A program made the translations under genes and the position numbers. 64,000 bases of DNA from Ilyomonas limi (GTDB lineage Bacteria; Bacteroidota; Bacteroidia; Chitinophagales; Chitinophagaceae). The notes below the pieces were generated by a model. It was not told where the DNA came from, ran no database searches, and worked only from the letters and a program-made list of their open reading frames with translations. Each line of letters begins with the position of its first letter. Position 1 is the first letter of the stretch. Shown one piece after another: positions 7,170 through 16,930 of this stretch. The stretch lies in NCBI RefSeq assembly GCF_005233845.1, contig NZ_SZQL01000020.1, positions 34,471 through 98,470 on the forward strand. Reading direction: 5' to 3'.

Positions 7170-8876
7170 ATGAGAAAAAGAATCTTTGTTATTGTAATTC
7201 CAATCTTAATATTGTTATATGGTGTGGCATGTAATGAAAATAATAAAGAATCTATATCTAATGATCCGGCAGTAATTGCTAAAGGTGAAGCACTTTTTAA
7301 TCAGCAATGCAGTGGCTGCCACAATTTCCGGCAGGATGCAATAGGTCCGCAGCTAAGCGGCATTACTGCTATGCAATCGCCACATTGGATTACCTCTTTT
7401 ATAAAAAATCCACAAGAAGTTATTAACTCAAAAGATAAATATGCAGTTGAATTATACCAAAAGTATAAAGTAGTAATGCCTTCGTTTACTGCACTTAACA
7501 ATGAGGAACTAAGTGAAATTGTTGCTTTTTTAAACACGCATCAGGCAGCAGAAAAACAAACAGATGATGAGGGCAATAGTTTGTCCGATCCTATAAAAGA
7601 TACTATTCCAACTTCCTCGCTTGTAGTGCAATTAAAACAAATAGCGCAAATACCGCCAAGCGATACCAGTAAGCAACTATTAACACGTATTACCAAGCTC
7701 GATTTTAAGCCCGGTACCAAAGATTTGTTTATACTCGATTTGCGGGGCAAAATATATAAGCTGCAAAATGGCAAACCGGAAGTGTATATGGATATGGCAA
7801 AGCTCCGGCCTGCATTTATTAATCAGCCTGGTTTAGCTACTGGCTTTGGTTCTTTTGCCTTTCATCCCGGCTTTGCAAAAAACGGATTGTTATACACCAC
7901 CCACAGTGAAGCATCAGGCACCGCAAGAGCCGATTTTGGTTATGCCGATTCTATTAAAGTAACGCTGCAATGGGTGCTCACAGAATGGAAAGTAGATAAC
8001 CCTCAAGCACCTGTTTTTTCGGGAAAAGGACGCGAATTATTAAGGATAAATATGGTGTCGCCTATACATGGTGTACAAGATATACGTTTCCATATACAGG
8101 CAAAGCCCAGCGATGAAGATTATGGACTCTTATACCTCGGCGTTGGCGAAGGTGGCGCGGCAGAAAATGGCTATGCGTTTTTGGAGCATAGCAAAGAAAA
8201 AGTTTGGGGCACTGTATTGCGCATTAATCCGCTTAGCAGCAACAGTAAAAATGGTAAATATGGTATTCCTGCAAGCAATCCTTTCGCCAATAGCAAAGAC
8301 ACCAATGTTCTAAAAGAAATATATGCGTATGGCTTCAGAAATCCGCACCGTCTAACATGGACAAAAGATGGACAATTGTTGGTAGGCAACGTTGGTCATG
8401 GCAATATTGAATCGTTGTATTTGATAGCAAAAGGTGCCGATTGTGGCTGGCCTATACGCGAAGGCAGTTTTGTAGTAAACCCGTATGGAAACTTAAATAA
8501 AGTGTATGCGTTACCAACAAATGATACGGCTTATCACATTACTTACCCGGTAGCAGAATACGACCATGGCGAAGGTAAAGCCATCTCGGGCGGCTTTGAA
8601 TACACGGGCGCTATTCCTGCTTTACAAGGTAAATACTTGTTTGGCGATATACCCACCGGCCGGTTGTTTTATGTAAATATGAAAGACATACAGCCGGGAA
8701 AAGAAGCACCTGTAAAAGCGTGGAGTGTATCTTTAAATGGCAAGGTGCAAACACTACGGCAATTGTGCGGCAATAACAGAGTGGACCTGCATTTTGGAAA
8801 AGATGCCAGTGGCGAAATGTACATCTTAACAAAGCCCGATGGTAAAGTGTATAAGCTGGTGGGCGCAAGGGAGTAA
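7170..8876 (+). CDS. Lipoprotein: cytochrome c plus PQQ-type sugar dehydrogenase
   Basis: 568 residues. A lipoprotein signal (hydrophobic 3-20, lipobox ending Cys21) is followed by a class I cytochrome c domain with heme site CSGCH (Cys47, Cys50, His51) and probable axial Met in VVMPSF near 108. From about 160 to the end lies a glucose/sorbosone dehydrogenase-type six-bladed propeller, with FAFHPGFAKNG, YLGVGEGG and AYGFRNPHRLTW as landmarks. The likely role is oxidation of an aldose or similar at the outer face of a membrane, passing electrons through its own heme to the respiratory chain. I chose ATG 7170 because it starts the signal peptide. The exact sugar is unknown. Confidence 0.88.
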   Translation: MRKRIFVIVIPILILLYGVACNENNKESISNDPAVIAKGEALFNQQCSGCHNFRQDAIGPQLSGITAMQSPHWITSFIKNPQEVINSKDKYAVELYQKYKVVMPSFTALNNEELSEIVAFLNTHQAAEKQTDDEGNSLSDPIKDTIPTSSLVVQLKQIAQIPPSDTSKQLLTRITKLDFKPGTKDLFILDLRGKIYKLQNGKPEVYMDMAKLRPAFINQPGLATGFGSFAFHPGFAKNGLLYTTHSEASGTARADFGYADSIKVTLQWVLTEWKVDNPQAPVFSGKGRELLRINMVSPIHGVQDIRFHIQAKPSDEDYGLLYLGVGEGGAAENGYAFLEHSKEKVWGTVLRINPLSSNSKNGKYGIPASNPFANSKDTNVLKEIYAYGFRNPHRLTWTKDGQLLVGNVGHGNIESLYLIAKGADCGWPIREGSFVVNPYGNLNKVYALPTNDTAYHITYPVAEYDHGEGKAISGGFEYTGAIPALQGKYLFGDIPTGRLFYVNMKDIQPGKEAPVKAWSVSLNGKVQTLRQLCGNNRVDLHFGKDASGEMYILTKPDGKVYKLVGARE

Positions 8877-9498
8877 ATAATTTCTGGATCATGATTTTCC
8901 TGATAGGTTGCTGATGCACTTGGTAGAGAAAATTAAACAACCTGGATGTATGATCTTGCTTTAAAGCAGCCTCAAATCTCAGGTGGCAGACTATTTGTTT
9001 TAGTACGCACGTTTAAAGAGGCTGTATGAAGTAATGCAGTTCATCGTTTTGTAATTATCTGTGGAGGTGTTGTACAAAAGCAGCAGATTAATTTTGCTTA
9101 TTACTAAATTATACCTGAATACACTTTCTACATTATTTAAAAATCCTCTCCTCTCTGCCGCATAATCTTACTGATAAACCTAAGATTTTATTAGCGGGAT
9201 GATTGGGAACTGTATTTTTACAACCATAAATCGGTGTAATAAAATCTTTCCCAAAATGTTCATTCTTTCCCATTATTGGACTTTCTTTGCATTGTGTGCA
9301 GGTTTAGATAGAGTAGCCTTAATCTCCTAAAATGATTGCCCTGAACTTTTTGCAATCAATAGCAGATACAGCTAACATGTGATACCAAAAACAAACGAAT
9401 ATGCAAACAAGTAATCGCATACATTCCGGTAATTGTATAACATTATCCCGCAAACAACACAACACTACTCATTTGATCACCCACAAAAACAGATATTC
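8877..9498. other. 622-base gap with no gene
   Basis: No convincing reading frame, RNA fold or repeat was found. It is AT-rich and probably carries the promoter and leader of the T9SS protein gene that follows. Confidence 0.5.
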
Positions 9499-11184
9499 AT
9501 GAAAAAAACGGTACTATTATTTGCTACGGCACTCACAGCTACAGCCGCTTTGGCGCAGCCAAATTTAAGAGCGCAAAAAACGTATGGCAGCAGCGGAACG
9601 GATTTGCTTTATCAAATGTGTTTTTCTAAGGAGGAGGGTATGGTCGTAGCCGGCTCATCGGCCTCTGGTATTTCGGGAAATAAAACGGTAGCTGCTAAAG
9701 GTGGCTTGGATTTTTGGATAATAAAGCTGGGCAAGACCGGCAATGTGAAATGGGAAAGATCCATTGGTGGCAGTGCAGACGATAGATTGACAGATATTAA
9801 ACCTACTACTGATAGCGGGTATATATTGGCGGGATGGTCTATTTCGCCTGCATCCGGTGATAAAACAGAAAATCCAAAAGGTAATGGAGGAGACTATTGG
9901 GTAGTAAAAGTGGATAAACACGGCAACATACAATGGAATAAAACCATTGGCGGCAGCGAAGACGATGATGCGCAGGCTATATTGCAAACGGGCGATGGCG
10001 GCTACCTGGTTGCCGGTATTTCCATGTCTGGTATTTCGGGCAATAAAACAGGAAAAAACATAAATGGCGGACCTTTGCTTTGGAATACCTACGACATCTG
10101 GCTGGTAAAGCTAGACAAAGATGGAAATATTCAATGGGACAAAACCATTGGTGGAACTGCTGATGAAGGCATGATTTATCATATCTATACACCGCAGCAG
10201 GGCAGCAACAGGCGTAAACTGGCCTGCAGGCAGGCGCCCGATGGTGGCTTTGTTATTGCCACTTCTTCCAATTCAAATAAATCTGCAAACAAAACAGAAA
10301 ACAGTTATGGCGGTTCGCCCGATTACTGGGTATTAAAGACCGATGCCCAGGGCAATGTGCTTTGGGACAAAACTATTGGCGGCAGCGGTGAGGATTATGT
10401 AAGCGCATTGGATATTGCAGATGATGGCAGTATCCTTGTGGGTGGCTACTCCTGGTCTGATCCTTCGGGCAATAAAACACAGGATCACCGAAACAGCGAC
10501 TATTGGATAGTAAAGCTTAGCGGCACAGGTACTTTACTGTGGGATAAAACCATCGGCAGCGGATCTGATGATATATTGCAGGAGATACAGCATACCAGCG
10601 ATGGCGGATTTATATTAGCCGGTAATTCTACTTCTGGCAGAGCATACGATAAATCAGAGCCACGTTTAGGGGAGAATGACTATTGGATAGTGAAGTTAAA
10701 CAGCAACGGCGCCATAGAGTGGAACAGAACATTTGGTGGCACCGGCAACGATGTTCCTTATGCAGTGCTGGAGGATCAGGACGAACCTAATGTTTATTAT
10801 ATCGGCGGCTATTCTGCTTCGCCTGTTTCGGGCAATAAAACGGCAGATGCATATGGGGACCCGGATTATTGGGTGATAAAACTGATGTATCACACTGCCA
10901 CTTCCGAATCCACCAACGATATAACAACCAGTAATAAGCTAAGCGGCAATGAAACAGCTAACAACACATCATTCCGCATTTATCCTAATCCTGTTACTAC
11001 GGTGTTGCACATACAAAACAGTGGCAAAGCAACTTACGTACTTACCAATCAAGCCGGTAAAGCTGTTTTAACCAAAACCATTAATGGCAATGGAGATATC
11101 AATCTTGCTAACCTTACAGCGGGTATTTATTATTTAACCAATACTGCAACAAAAACTACACAAAAAGTGGTAATAACAAGATAA
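9499..11184 (+). CDS. Secreted T9SS type A sorting-domain protein with W-rich repeats
   Basis: 561 residues. The signal peptide MKKTVLLFATALTATAALAQ is followed by seven copies of a roughly 60-residue repeat built around DYWxVKLDxxGNIQWDKTIGG and ending GGYxLAGxSxSxxSGNKT, probably a beta-propeller-like fold. The last 75 residues (FRIYPNPVTTVLHIQNSG to QKVVITR) form a type A T9SS C-terminal domain, so the protein is exported through the outer membrane and anchored or released. No catalytic residues are recognised; a binding or adhesion role is likely. The start at 9499 was chosen for the signal peptide. A shorter, frameshifted paralog lies at 12528. Confidence 0.9.
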   Translation: MKKTVLLFATALTATAALAQPNLRAQKTYGSSGTDLLYQMCFSKEEGMVVAGSSASGISGNKTVAAKGGLDFWIIKLGKTGNVKWERSIGGSADDRLTDIKPTTDSGYILAGWSISPASGDKTENPKGNGGDYWVVKVDKHGNIQWNKTIGGSEDDDAQAILQTGDGGYLVAGISMSGISGNKTGKNINGGPLLWNTYDIWLVKLDKDGNIQWDKTIGGTADEGMIYHIYTPQQGSNRRKLACRQAPDGGFVIATSSNSNKSANKTENSYGGSPDYWVLKTDAQGNVLWDKTIGGSGEDYVSALDIADDGSILVGGYSWSDPSGNKTQDHRNSDYWIVKLSGTGTLLWDKTIGSGSDDILQEIQHTSDGGFILAGNSTSGRAYDKSEPRLGENDYWIVKLNSNGAIEWNRTFGGTGNDVPYAVLEDQDEPNVYYIGGYSASPVSGNKTADAYGDPDYWVIKLMYHTATSESTNDITTSNKLSGNETANNTSFRIYPNPVTTVLHIQNSGKATYVLTNQAGKAVLTKTINGNGDINLANLTAGIYYLTNTATKTTQKVVITR

Positions 11185-11204
11185 AAAGATTATTTAAAAG
11201 CTAT

Positions 11205-11237
11205 GTACTTCGGAGCACATCATGTGCTCCGAAGTAC
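11205..11237 (+). terminator. Hairpin terminator after the first T9SS gene
   Basis: Perfect 16-base arms GTACTTCGGAGCACAT and its complement around a single C, followed by TTTATAG. It begins 20 bases after the stop. The second T9SS gene has a matching hairpin with changed arms. Confidence 0.75.
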
Positions 11238-11589
11238 TTTATAGCAATACCTGATGTACGATGTAGAAATAGATTTATACCAGGATGAAAGGTTACATGT
11301 GCCCTGCATTCCGCAAGCCGGTGGAGGTTGTAGCATTATACTACAAATGTGCTAATTGTATTATCTACGTACAGCAGCAACTTTATACGAAACTTGTAAA
11401 CAGCCTTAGTTGACTGCAATTTTTTAAATACATTTACTACACTTATAAACTGAATACGTTTATAATAAACGCTTAAAAGACTATGACTGCTTGATACATA
11501 CCCTTTGCCAATTTGTATTAAAATATAAAAGTGTTGAAATAGATTAGGTTTTTGTTACACAATCTATCACAGTAAACTATTGCTTTTTA
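11238..11589. other. 352-base gap with no gene
   Basis: AT-rich sequence between the terminator and the end of the convergent YkvA-like gene. Nothing recognisable was found. Confidence 0.45.
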
Positions 11590-11970
11590 TTAGCGTTTAA
11601 AATGCCGGTAAGTAAAATATATAAGCAGCAGCCATACTAATATGATGAATACTGCTGCCGTCCGGTTGTTTTTTTTCAAAACGCTTTGCTTTGTTTTTGC
11701 TATAGCTCTTGCATCGGTCAACACAGTTGTTGGAATCATTTTTAGAGAAACAGCAATGAGTATTGGAACTATAATCAAATCATCCAATAGGCCTAATACA
11801 GGTATAAAGTCCGGAACAAGATCAATGGGACTTAATAAATAACCTACTGTAACAGCAATTAAGATTTTAGCGGTAACAGGCGTACGCTTATCCTTATATG
11901 CAATCATTAGCACGTGTGCTTCTTGTTTTAAGCGTTTAGTTTTTTGTTGTAACTGTTGCAGCCATTGCAT
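11590..11970 (-). CDS. YkvA-like (DUF1232) membrane protein
   Basis: 126 residues. The centre carries the DUF1232 signature: YLLSPIDLVPDFIPVLGLLDDLIIV, here interrupted for brevity as SPIDLVPDFIP and GLLDDL. There are two or three hydrophobic stretches (about 36-50, 62-80 and a C-terminal anchor at 105-120 ending in basic residues). The family occurs widely as small membrane-associated proteins of unknown function. It sits alone between two paralogous T9SS genes on the opposite strand, with no operon partner. Confidence 0.85.
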   Translation of the reverse strand: MQWLQQLQQKTKRLKQEAHVLMIAYKDKRTPVTAKILIAVTVGYLLSPIDLVPDFIPVLGLLDDLIIVPILIAVSLKMIPTTVLTDARAIAKTKQSVLKKNNRTAAVFIILVWLLLIYFTYRHFKR

Positions 11971-12527
11971 TATTCAGGAGGCTTTGATAAATGTTTTTTC
12001 TTACTTATAAAAATAAACTTTGGGACAGGGCAGCGCATTCCCCTAGGTTTAATACTTATTTACCGAAAATAACGAACATTCGTTAAAACGATTATAAAAG
12101 GTCGTACTTTTAGATGGTACAAAGTCGCTTTATACAGTCTGTCACTGACTTGATAACAATTATATTTTTTACTTCTTATTTTCCTTACAACGGCGCAATC
12201 TGTATAAAGTGGTCCCACATTCTTAAGCTAACGATTGACCTAAACTTGTACTATTAAGTATTTCGTAAAAAATAGATTAGAATAAAGTTGTTCTACATTC
12301 CGCAATGGTCACCTGTATGAACATAGTAATACTTATAATGAATCGGCAGCGCTGTGTGCATCTGTGAGTAAGGTTAATCAAGCGCTATGCTGCCGGCTTA
12401 CTTGTTATAGAAGTATGTAATCGTTGCTGTTTCCTGTGAAAATTATGCTCATCAATCACCTGATAAAAACATTTCCCTCCGTATAATCTTAATCTATTTA
12501 TGCTTTTAACTATAAAAAACAAACATT
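11971..12527. other. 557-base divergent gap
   Basis: Separates the YkvA-like gene from the second T9SS gene and should hold both promoters. The only structure seen is a short inverted repeat AACGAA-CA-TTCGTT near 12069-12082, a possible operator. The block just before 12528 (CTCCGTATAATCTTAATC) loosely resembles the block before the first T9SS gene, as expected for duplicated genes. Confidence 0.4.
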
Positions 12528-13797
12528 ATGAAAAAACCGGTACTCCTATTTACAACGGCATTCATTACTACAGTTGCTCTTGCGCAGCCCCGCATTAAAC
12601 ACCAAGGGGTAATAGGTGGCAATGAAGATGATCAATTTTCTTCCATGTACCTTACCAAAGACGGAGGATTGATTGTAAACGGAACCTCCAACTCCAACAT
12701 ATCAGACCAAAAAACACAAAACAGCAGAGGTAATGGTGACTACTGGATAGTGAAACTGGATAGTGCAGGAAATATACAATGGGATAAAACTATAGGTGGA
12801 ACTGACTATGATGGCTTGACCGATTTACAGCAAACCAGCGATGGCGGCTATATACTGGGTGGGCTCTCTTATTCCAATAAATCTGGTGATAAAACAGAGA
12901 ACAGAAAAAGCAAAGATAGTTATAGTGACTACTGGATAGTAAAGCTGGATGCGGCTGGCAGCATCGAGTGGGATAAGGCCTTCGGTGGCACTCAAACAGA
13001 TTTTTTTGAATCACTTCAGCAAACCGCTGATGGCGGATACATACTGGGTGGAGCATCTTTCTCTAACAAATCTCATGAAAAATCACAGAACAGCAGAGGA
13101 TTGATTGACTATTGGATAATAAAGCTGGATGTTGCTGGTAATATACAATGGGATAAAACCATTGGTGGTAATAACACTGATTTTTTAAGGACGCTTCAGC
13201 AAACTTCTGATGGCGGATATATATTGGGTGGAGAATCTTTATCTCCAATTTCAGGAGAAAAAACAGAGAATGGTAGAGGTGATACGGACTACTGGATAGT
13301 AAAACTAAACAGTAACGGCAAGGTGCAGTGGGATAAAACCATCGGGGGTAGTAACGAAGATGCTTGTTATGCGGTGTCGGAAATAAAAAAGAACCACTAT
13401 GTAGTAGGCGGATATTCCTATTCAGGTATTTCCGGCGATAGGACAGGTGGCAACAGGGGAAAAGTTGATAAAACTGCCGATTACTGGTTAGTTGAGTTGG
13501 AGGTATGTAAAGCCGGACAGTGTATCTGTTACACAGGTACCAGCCAGCAAATTGACTGCTCCGTTATCATATAGCAACAACACTTTCTCCATTTATCCCA
13601 ATCCTGCCACTGCTGTATTGCATATACAAAATAGCGGTAAAGCAACTTTCATTCTCACCGATCAATCCGGCAAAAGACTGTTGACTAAAACAATAGAAGG
13701 CAATGGAGATTTGAATGTGGCTAATGTACCTGCAGGTGCATATTACATTACGAATGCTACTACAAAGACTACGCAAAAGATAGTAATAACAAAATAG
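12528..13797 (+). pseudogene. T9SS sorting-domain repeat protein, frameshifted near the C-terminus
   Basis: Signal peptide MKKPVLLFTTAFITTVALAQ and five DYWIVKLDxxGNIQWDKTIGG repeats are read in one frame to a stop at 13574. The T9SS C-terminal domain (FSIYPNPATAVLHIQNSG to QKIVITK) is intact but lies in the next frame, open from 13492 to 13797. The break therefore falls in the linker at about 13495-13560. As read, the product would lack its sorting domain and stay in the periplasm. A genuine mutation, a sequencing error or phase variation would all give this pattern; no long homopolymer is present at the junction. It is a close paralog of the gene at 9499 (CTDs share HIQNSGKAT). Confidence 0.8.
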
Positions 13798-13821
13798 GCT
13801 TACTATTTAAAAGTTTACCTT

Positions 13822-13850
13822 ACATCGGGGTGCAATGTGCACTCCGATGT
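13822..13850 (+). terminator. Hairpin terminator after the second T9SS gene
   Basis: Arms ACATCGGGGTGCA and TGCACTCCGATGT pair over 13 bases with one G-T wobble around ATG, followed by GCTTTATAG. It corresponds to the hairpin at 11205, in the same flanks (TATTTAAAAG before, CTTTATAG after). Confidence 0.7.
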
Positions 13851-13950
13851 GCTTTATAGAAAGGTAGTGATTATATCTTTCTATAAAGCAAAAAACTGAT
13901 ACACAAATTAACCTGCCTATGTTGTATCTTTCTCATCTAAAACTGCTTGC

Positions 13951-14784
13951 ATGAATACCAATTCATACCATCACTTCGATGAAAATGATATTGCACATTA
14001 TCAATGTAAAAAAATCAATGGTGGCATTACTATTAATGGCGATCTCACTAAACCGCAATGGGCAAATGCTGTAAAATCTGCAAGATTTGTAGATATGGTT
14101 ACCGGCGCACCGGCAATGTACGATACACGCATGGCTGCCCTTTGGGATGATGACAATTTATACATTGCTTTTTGGGCAGAAGAGCCTTTGGTAACTGCTA
14201 CGCAGCAAGAGCGGGACTCTATTATTTTTCTGGATAACGACCTGGAAGTATTTATTGATGGCGGCGATTGCTATTACGAATTGGAAGTAAATGCGCTCAA
14301 CACGGTGTATGAAGTATTTTTCATCTGGCGGGATGCATACCAAAAAGGCAGCCGTTTTGATGCACCCCAATTTGATGTATTTAAAGAAAAAGCGATGACC
14401 TTTGGCGGCAATTACGACCGCACCGATGTATCCTTTTGGTGGGGCACGCACCCGCGGGGGCTACGATGGGCATTTTTAGACTATGATATGGAAGGCCTAC
14501 AAACTGCCGTGCAAATAGATGGCAAAATAAACGATCCCACGCATATTGACAAAGGCTGGACGCTCGAGATTGCCATTCCCTGGAAGAGCATGCACTGGCT
14601 GGCAAACGGACGTTCTATTCCGCCCAAAGCAGGGGATAGGTGGCGTATCTTCTTTGGCAGGTTTCAAAAGCTGATGGCTTCGGGGCAGGAGATACAACCG
14701 GATCCGGCATGGGTGCTTAGCAAGCACGGTATTTATGATACACATTTGCCCGAATGTTTTCCATATGTGCATTTGGTAGAGTAA
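13951..14784 (+). CDS. Carbohydrate-binding family 9-like protein
   Basis: 277 residues with no signal peptide. The fold landmarks are those of CBM9-like proteins: NGDLTKPQWANA near the start, AALWDDDNLYIAFWAEEP, a DNDLEVFIDGG strand, ELEVNALNTVYE, GWTLEIAIPWKSM, and a closing WVLSKHGIYDTHLPE block. In this standalone form the protein usually covers a full CBM9_2 domain and is found beside sugar-degrading genes; it probably binds reducing ends or small sugars. The gene ends at a bidirectional terminator shared with the convergent carboxylesterase. Confidence 0.85.
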   Translation: MNTNSYHHFDENDIAHYQCKKINGGITINGDLTKPQWANAVKSARFVDMVTGAPAMYDTRMAALWDDDNLYIAFWAEEPLVTATQQERDSIIFLDNDLEVFIDGGDCYYELEVNALNTVYEVFFIWRDAYQKGSRFDAPQFDVFKEKAMTFGGNYDRTDVSFWWGTHPRGLRWAFLDYDMEGLQTAVQIDGKINDPTHIDKGWTLEIAIPWKSMHWLANGRSIPPKAGDRWRIFFGRFQKLMASGQEIQPDPAWVLSKHGIYDTHLPECFPYVHLVE

Positions 14785-14886
14785 CCATGAGCAATCAGCT
14801 TAAAGCACAAGTTGCAAGTAAAAGAAGCTTTGTGGCGGTGATTTTGAGCATCGCTAAAAGGAAAGCTAAGATGCAAAGCATAAAAC

Positions 14887-14922
14887 AAAAGGTTCAAACT
14901 TCCAGAAAAGTTTGAACCTTTT
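14887..14922. terminator. Bidirectional terminator between convergent genes
   Basis: Perfect 15-base arms AAAAGGTTCAAACTT and complement around CCAGAA, with A-run and T-run on the outside. It serves the CBM9-like gene on the plus strand and probably the carboxylesterase on the minus strand. Confidence 0.85.
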
Positions 14923-14985
14923 ATTATGGATTTCGCTATGCTCTTTGTGCAATAACTTCTGCTACTCTGTGGTAAAAACAGTTAC

Positions 14986-16536
14986 TTACTTTCCTTTCAT
15001 TGCTTTATACAATAAATCCAGTTGTGCTGCGTCTCTCAACGGCTCCGTTTGCTGCATAATTCCCAATACCATTACTTGCCTGGATGTTTTGGTATATGCT
15101 TTCCAGTCTGGCAAGTCATCCCCATTAGGATTGCCGCTCTTTATAAAATTTGCCCAGTATGCCGACATTACTTTTGCCAACTCATGATCTGCAGGTTCCC
15201 ACGGGCGGTTTACAAATTTCAGATTATCATACGCATAAGGCACTTCGCCGGTATGAAAAGCACCATATTTTACGTATTCTCCCGTTGCCGGCACCTTTCG
15301 TATAAACTTATATACATACACTTTTTTGCCGTGACTGCTGGCAATATTTGCCCATGTATAATTCTGCACGCCAAAGATGACATCACGCGCCAAATTGAGC
15401 TGCGAAGTATTAGCCACCGAATCATTTGTGGCAGGGTAATATTGCTGCAGTTTGCCAGCATCTGCACCATATTGCTGCTCCAACTGCTTTTGAAAATCGG
15501 CTGCATTTTTTACTGGTCCAAATAGTAAGCCTTCATTCTCATTCCAGCCCGTAAGTAAGGCAACCTTGTTTTCTTTGCCTTGTGCAAAAATGGTTGCAAC
15601 AGATTGCGGCAACACATAGCCATCAACGATTGGCCCGCGCAATCCACCGGCTTTTTGCATTAGTTCTTCTGCCGGTATGTTCCGTAGTGCCTCAACAGAG
15701 GTGACGTTGAATTTTTGCATTATTTCTTCGCCCGATTTTTCTGCAGCAGACAGCGGCGGATTATTATTGGTAAAGCTTGCGCCGCTTTCGGCAATGGCTT
15801 TATTAAATAAGCCTTTTGCCAGCGGCGATGCTACCAAACAATTTACGCTCATAGCACCTGCCGATTGCCCTGCAATGGTTACATTATCAGGATCGCCTCC
15901 AAATGCTGCAATGTTACTTTTCACCCATTGCAATGCAGCAATCTGATCCATTAATCCATAATTGCCCGAGGCATGTTGCGGTGATTCTTTCGTTAGTTCC
16001 GGATGGGCAAAAAAGCCAAAGATGCCTACGCGGTAATTGATGCTCACAAATACAATTCCTTTCTTTGCCATAGCCTCGCCATCATAAATAGGAACGGCAC
16101 TGCCACCGGAGTTAAAACCTCCACCATATATCCATACTAAAACAGGTCTTTTTTCCTGAGCCGATGTGGCCCCACTCCACACATTGAGATACAAACAATC
16201 TTCGCTGATGGGTTCTTTGGGTATTAAAAACTCTGCACTCCACATGCTGAATGGTGCAGGTGATGCCTGCATAGGACTTGGACCAAAAGCATTACATTTT
16301 TTTATGCCCGTCCAGGCAGTTACCGGTTGCGGCGCTTTCCATCTTAGTTCGTCAACAGGCGGTGCAGCAAACGGAATACCTTTGAAAACATGAATACTGC
16401 CATCTGTATTTGTTGCGCCGGAAACAAGGCCGGCATTGGTTTTTACAACATCAAGGTTGTTACTTCCTTGTGCATTTACAATATAGCAGATAAGTAATAA
16501 AAATGAAAAAGCCAATAATTGTTTTGAGTAATGCAT
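14986..16536 (-). CDS. Secreted type-B carboxylesterase
   Basis: 516 residues, with a signal peptide to about residue 23 (cut after VNAQ). The carboxylesterase family landmarks are complete: SEDCLYLNVW, oxyanion site YGGGFNSGG, nucleophile Ser225 in AGQSAGA, acid Glu335 in NENEG, and His428 in AFHTGEVPY. It should hydrolyse carboxyl esters in the periplasm or outside the cell; acetyl or feruloyl groups on polysaccharides are plausible given the neighbouring esterases and carbohydrate genes. Same strand as the esterase fusion upstream (16931), but a 394-base gap argues against one tight operon. Confidence 0.9.
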   Translation of the reverse strand: MHYSKQLLAFSFLLLICYIVNAQGSNNLDVVKTNAGLVSGATNTDGSIHVFKGIPFAAPPVDELRWKAPQPVTAWTGIKKCNAFGPSPMQASPAPFSMWSAEFLIPKEPISEDCLYLNVWSGATSAQEKRPVLVWIYGGGFNSGGSAVPIYDGEAMAKKGIVFVSINYRVGIFGFFAHPELTKESPQHASGNYGLMDQIAALQWVKSNIAAFGGDPDNVTIAGQSAGAMSVNCLVASPLAKGLFNKAIAESGASFTNNNPPLSAAEKSGEEIMQKFNVTSVEALRNIPAEELMQKAGGLRGPIVDGYVLPQSVATIFAQGKENKVALLTGWNENEGLLFGPVKNAADFQKQLEQQYGADAGKLQQYYPATNDSVANTSQLNLARDVIFGVQNYTWANIASSHGKKVYVYKFIRKVPATGEYVKYGAFHTGEVPYAYDNLKFVNRPWEPADHELAKVMSAYWANFIKSGNPNGDDLPDWKAYTKTSRQVMVLGIMQQTEPLRDAAQLDLLYKAMKGK

Positions 16537-16930
16537 ACTGTGGGTTGTTTAAGCACTACAAGCATTAAGCTTTTAGCTACAGCTTGCAGCTTAATAGTAC
16601 TAATCTTTTTTATTAAAAACTAAAATTACCTTTTACAATATTCAAACTTAACCAGGTTTGTCATCCTGCTAATGGCAGAAGGAAACATCTATGTTTTAAC
16701 ATAAATCAAAATCTGGTTACAGAGTAATTGATGTACAGTTCACAGATGCTTCCTTCCCTGTCGTCGGCAGAACCGGTATGACAAAGATTTGATTTTAGAA
16801 CTCAATTGTAAAAGAGCGTGCATATATTCAATTATAATGCCAGCACTACACAAAAGTTATAAGCTATAATTCCCGCAAATGAGCTACCTGCTGCTTATGG
16901 AGCATACGCCAATGGTAAAGCGTTTATAGC
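16537..16930. other. 394-base gap containing an inverted-repeat element
   Basis: Apart from the element at 16657-16785, nothing coding or structured was found. The promoter of the carboxylesterase is expected near 16540-16640. Confidence 0.5.
16657..16785. repeat. Short interspersed inverted-repeat element (TTTGTCAT ends)
   Basis: Begins TTTGTCATCC and ends GGTATGACAAA, so its ends are inverted copies. Inside, GGAAACATCT and AGATGCTTCC also pair. About 129 bases, non-coding. It resembles the elements at 35602 and 53462, which also end in GTCAT-type inverted repeats. Confidence 0.55.

Noticed and set aside
14891..14922. GGTTCAAACTT as a tRNA T-arm
   Set aside because: It is one arm of a perfect terminator hairpin; no acceptor or anticodon stems fit. 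No tRNA was found anywhere.
15022..15525. 167-codon plus-strand frame inside the carboxylesterase gene
   Set aside because: A shadow of a clearly conserved enzyme on the other strand.
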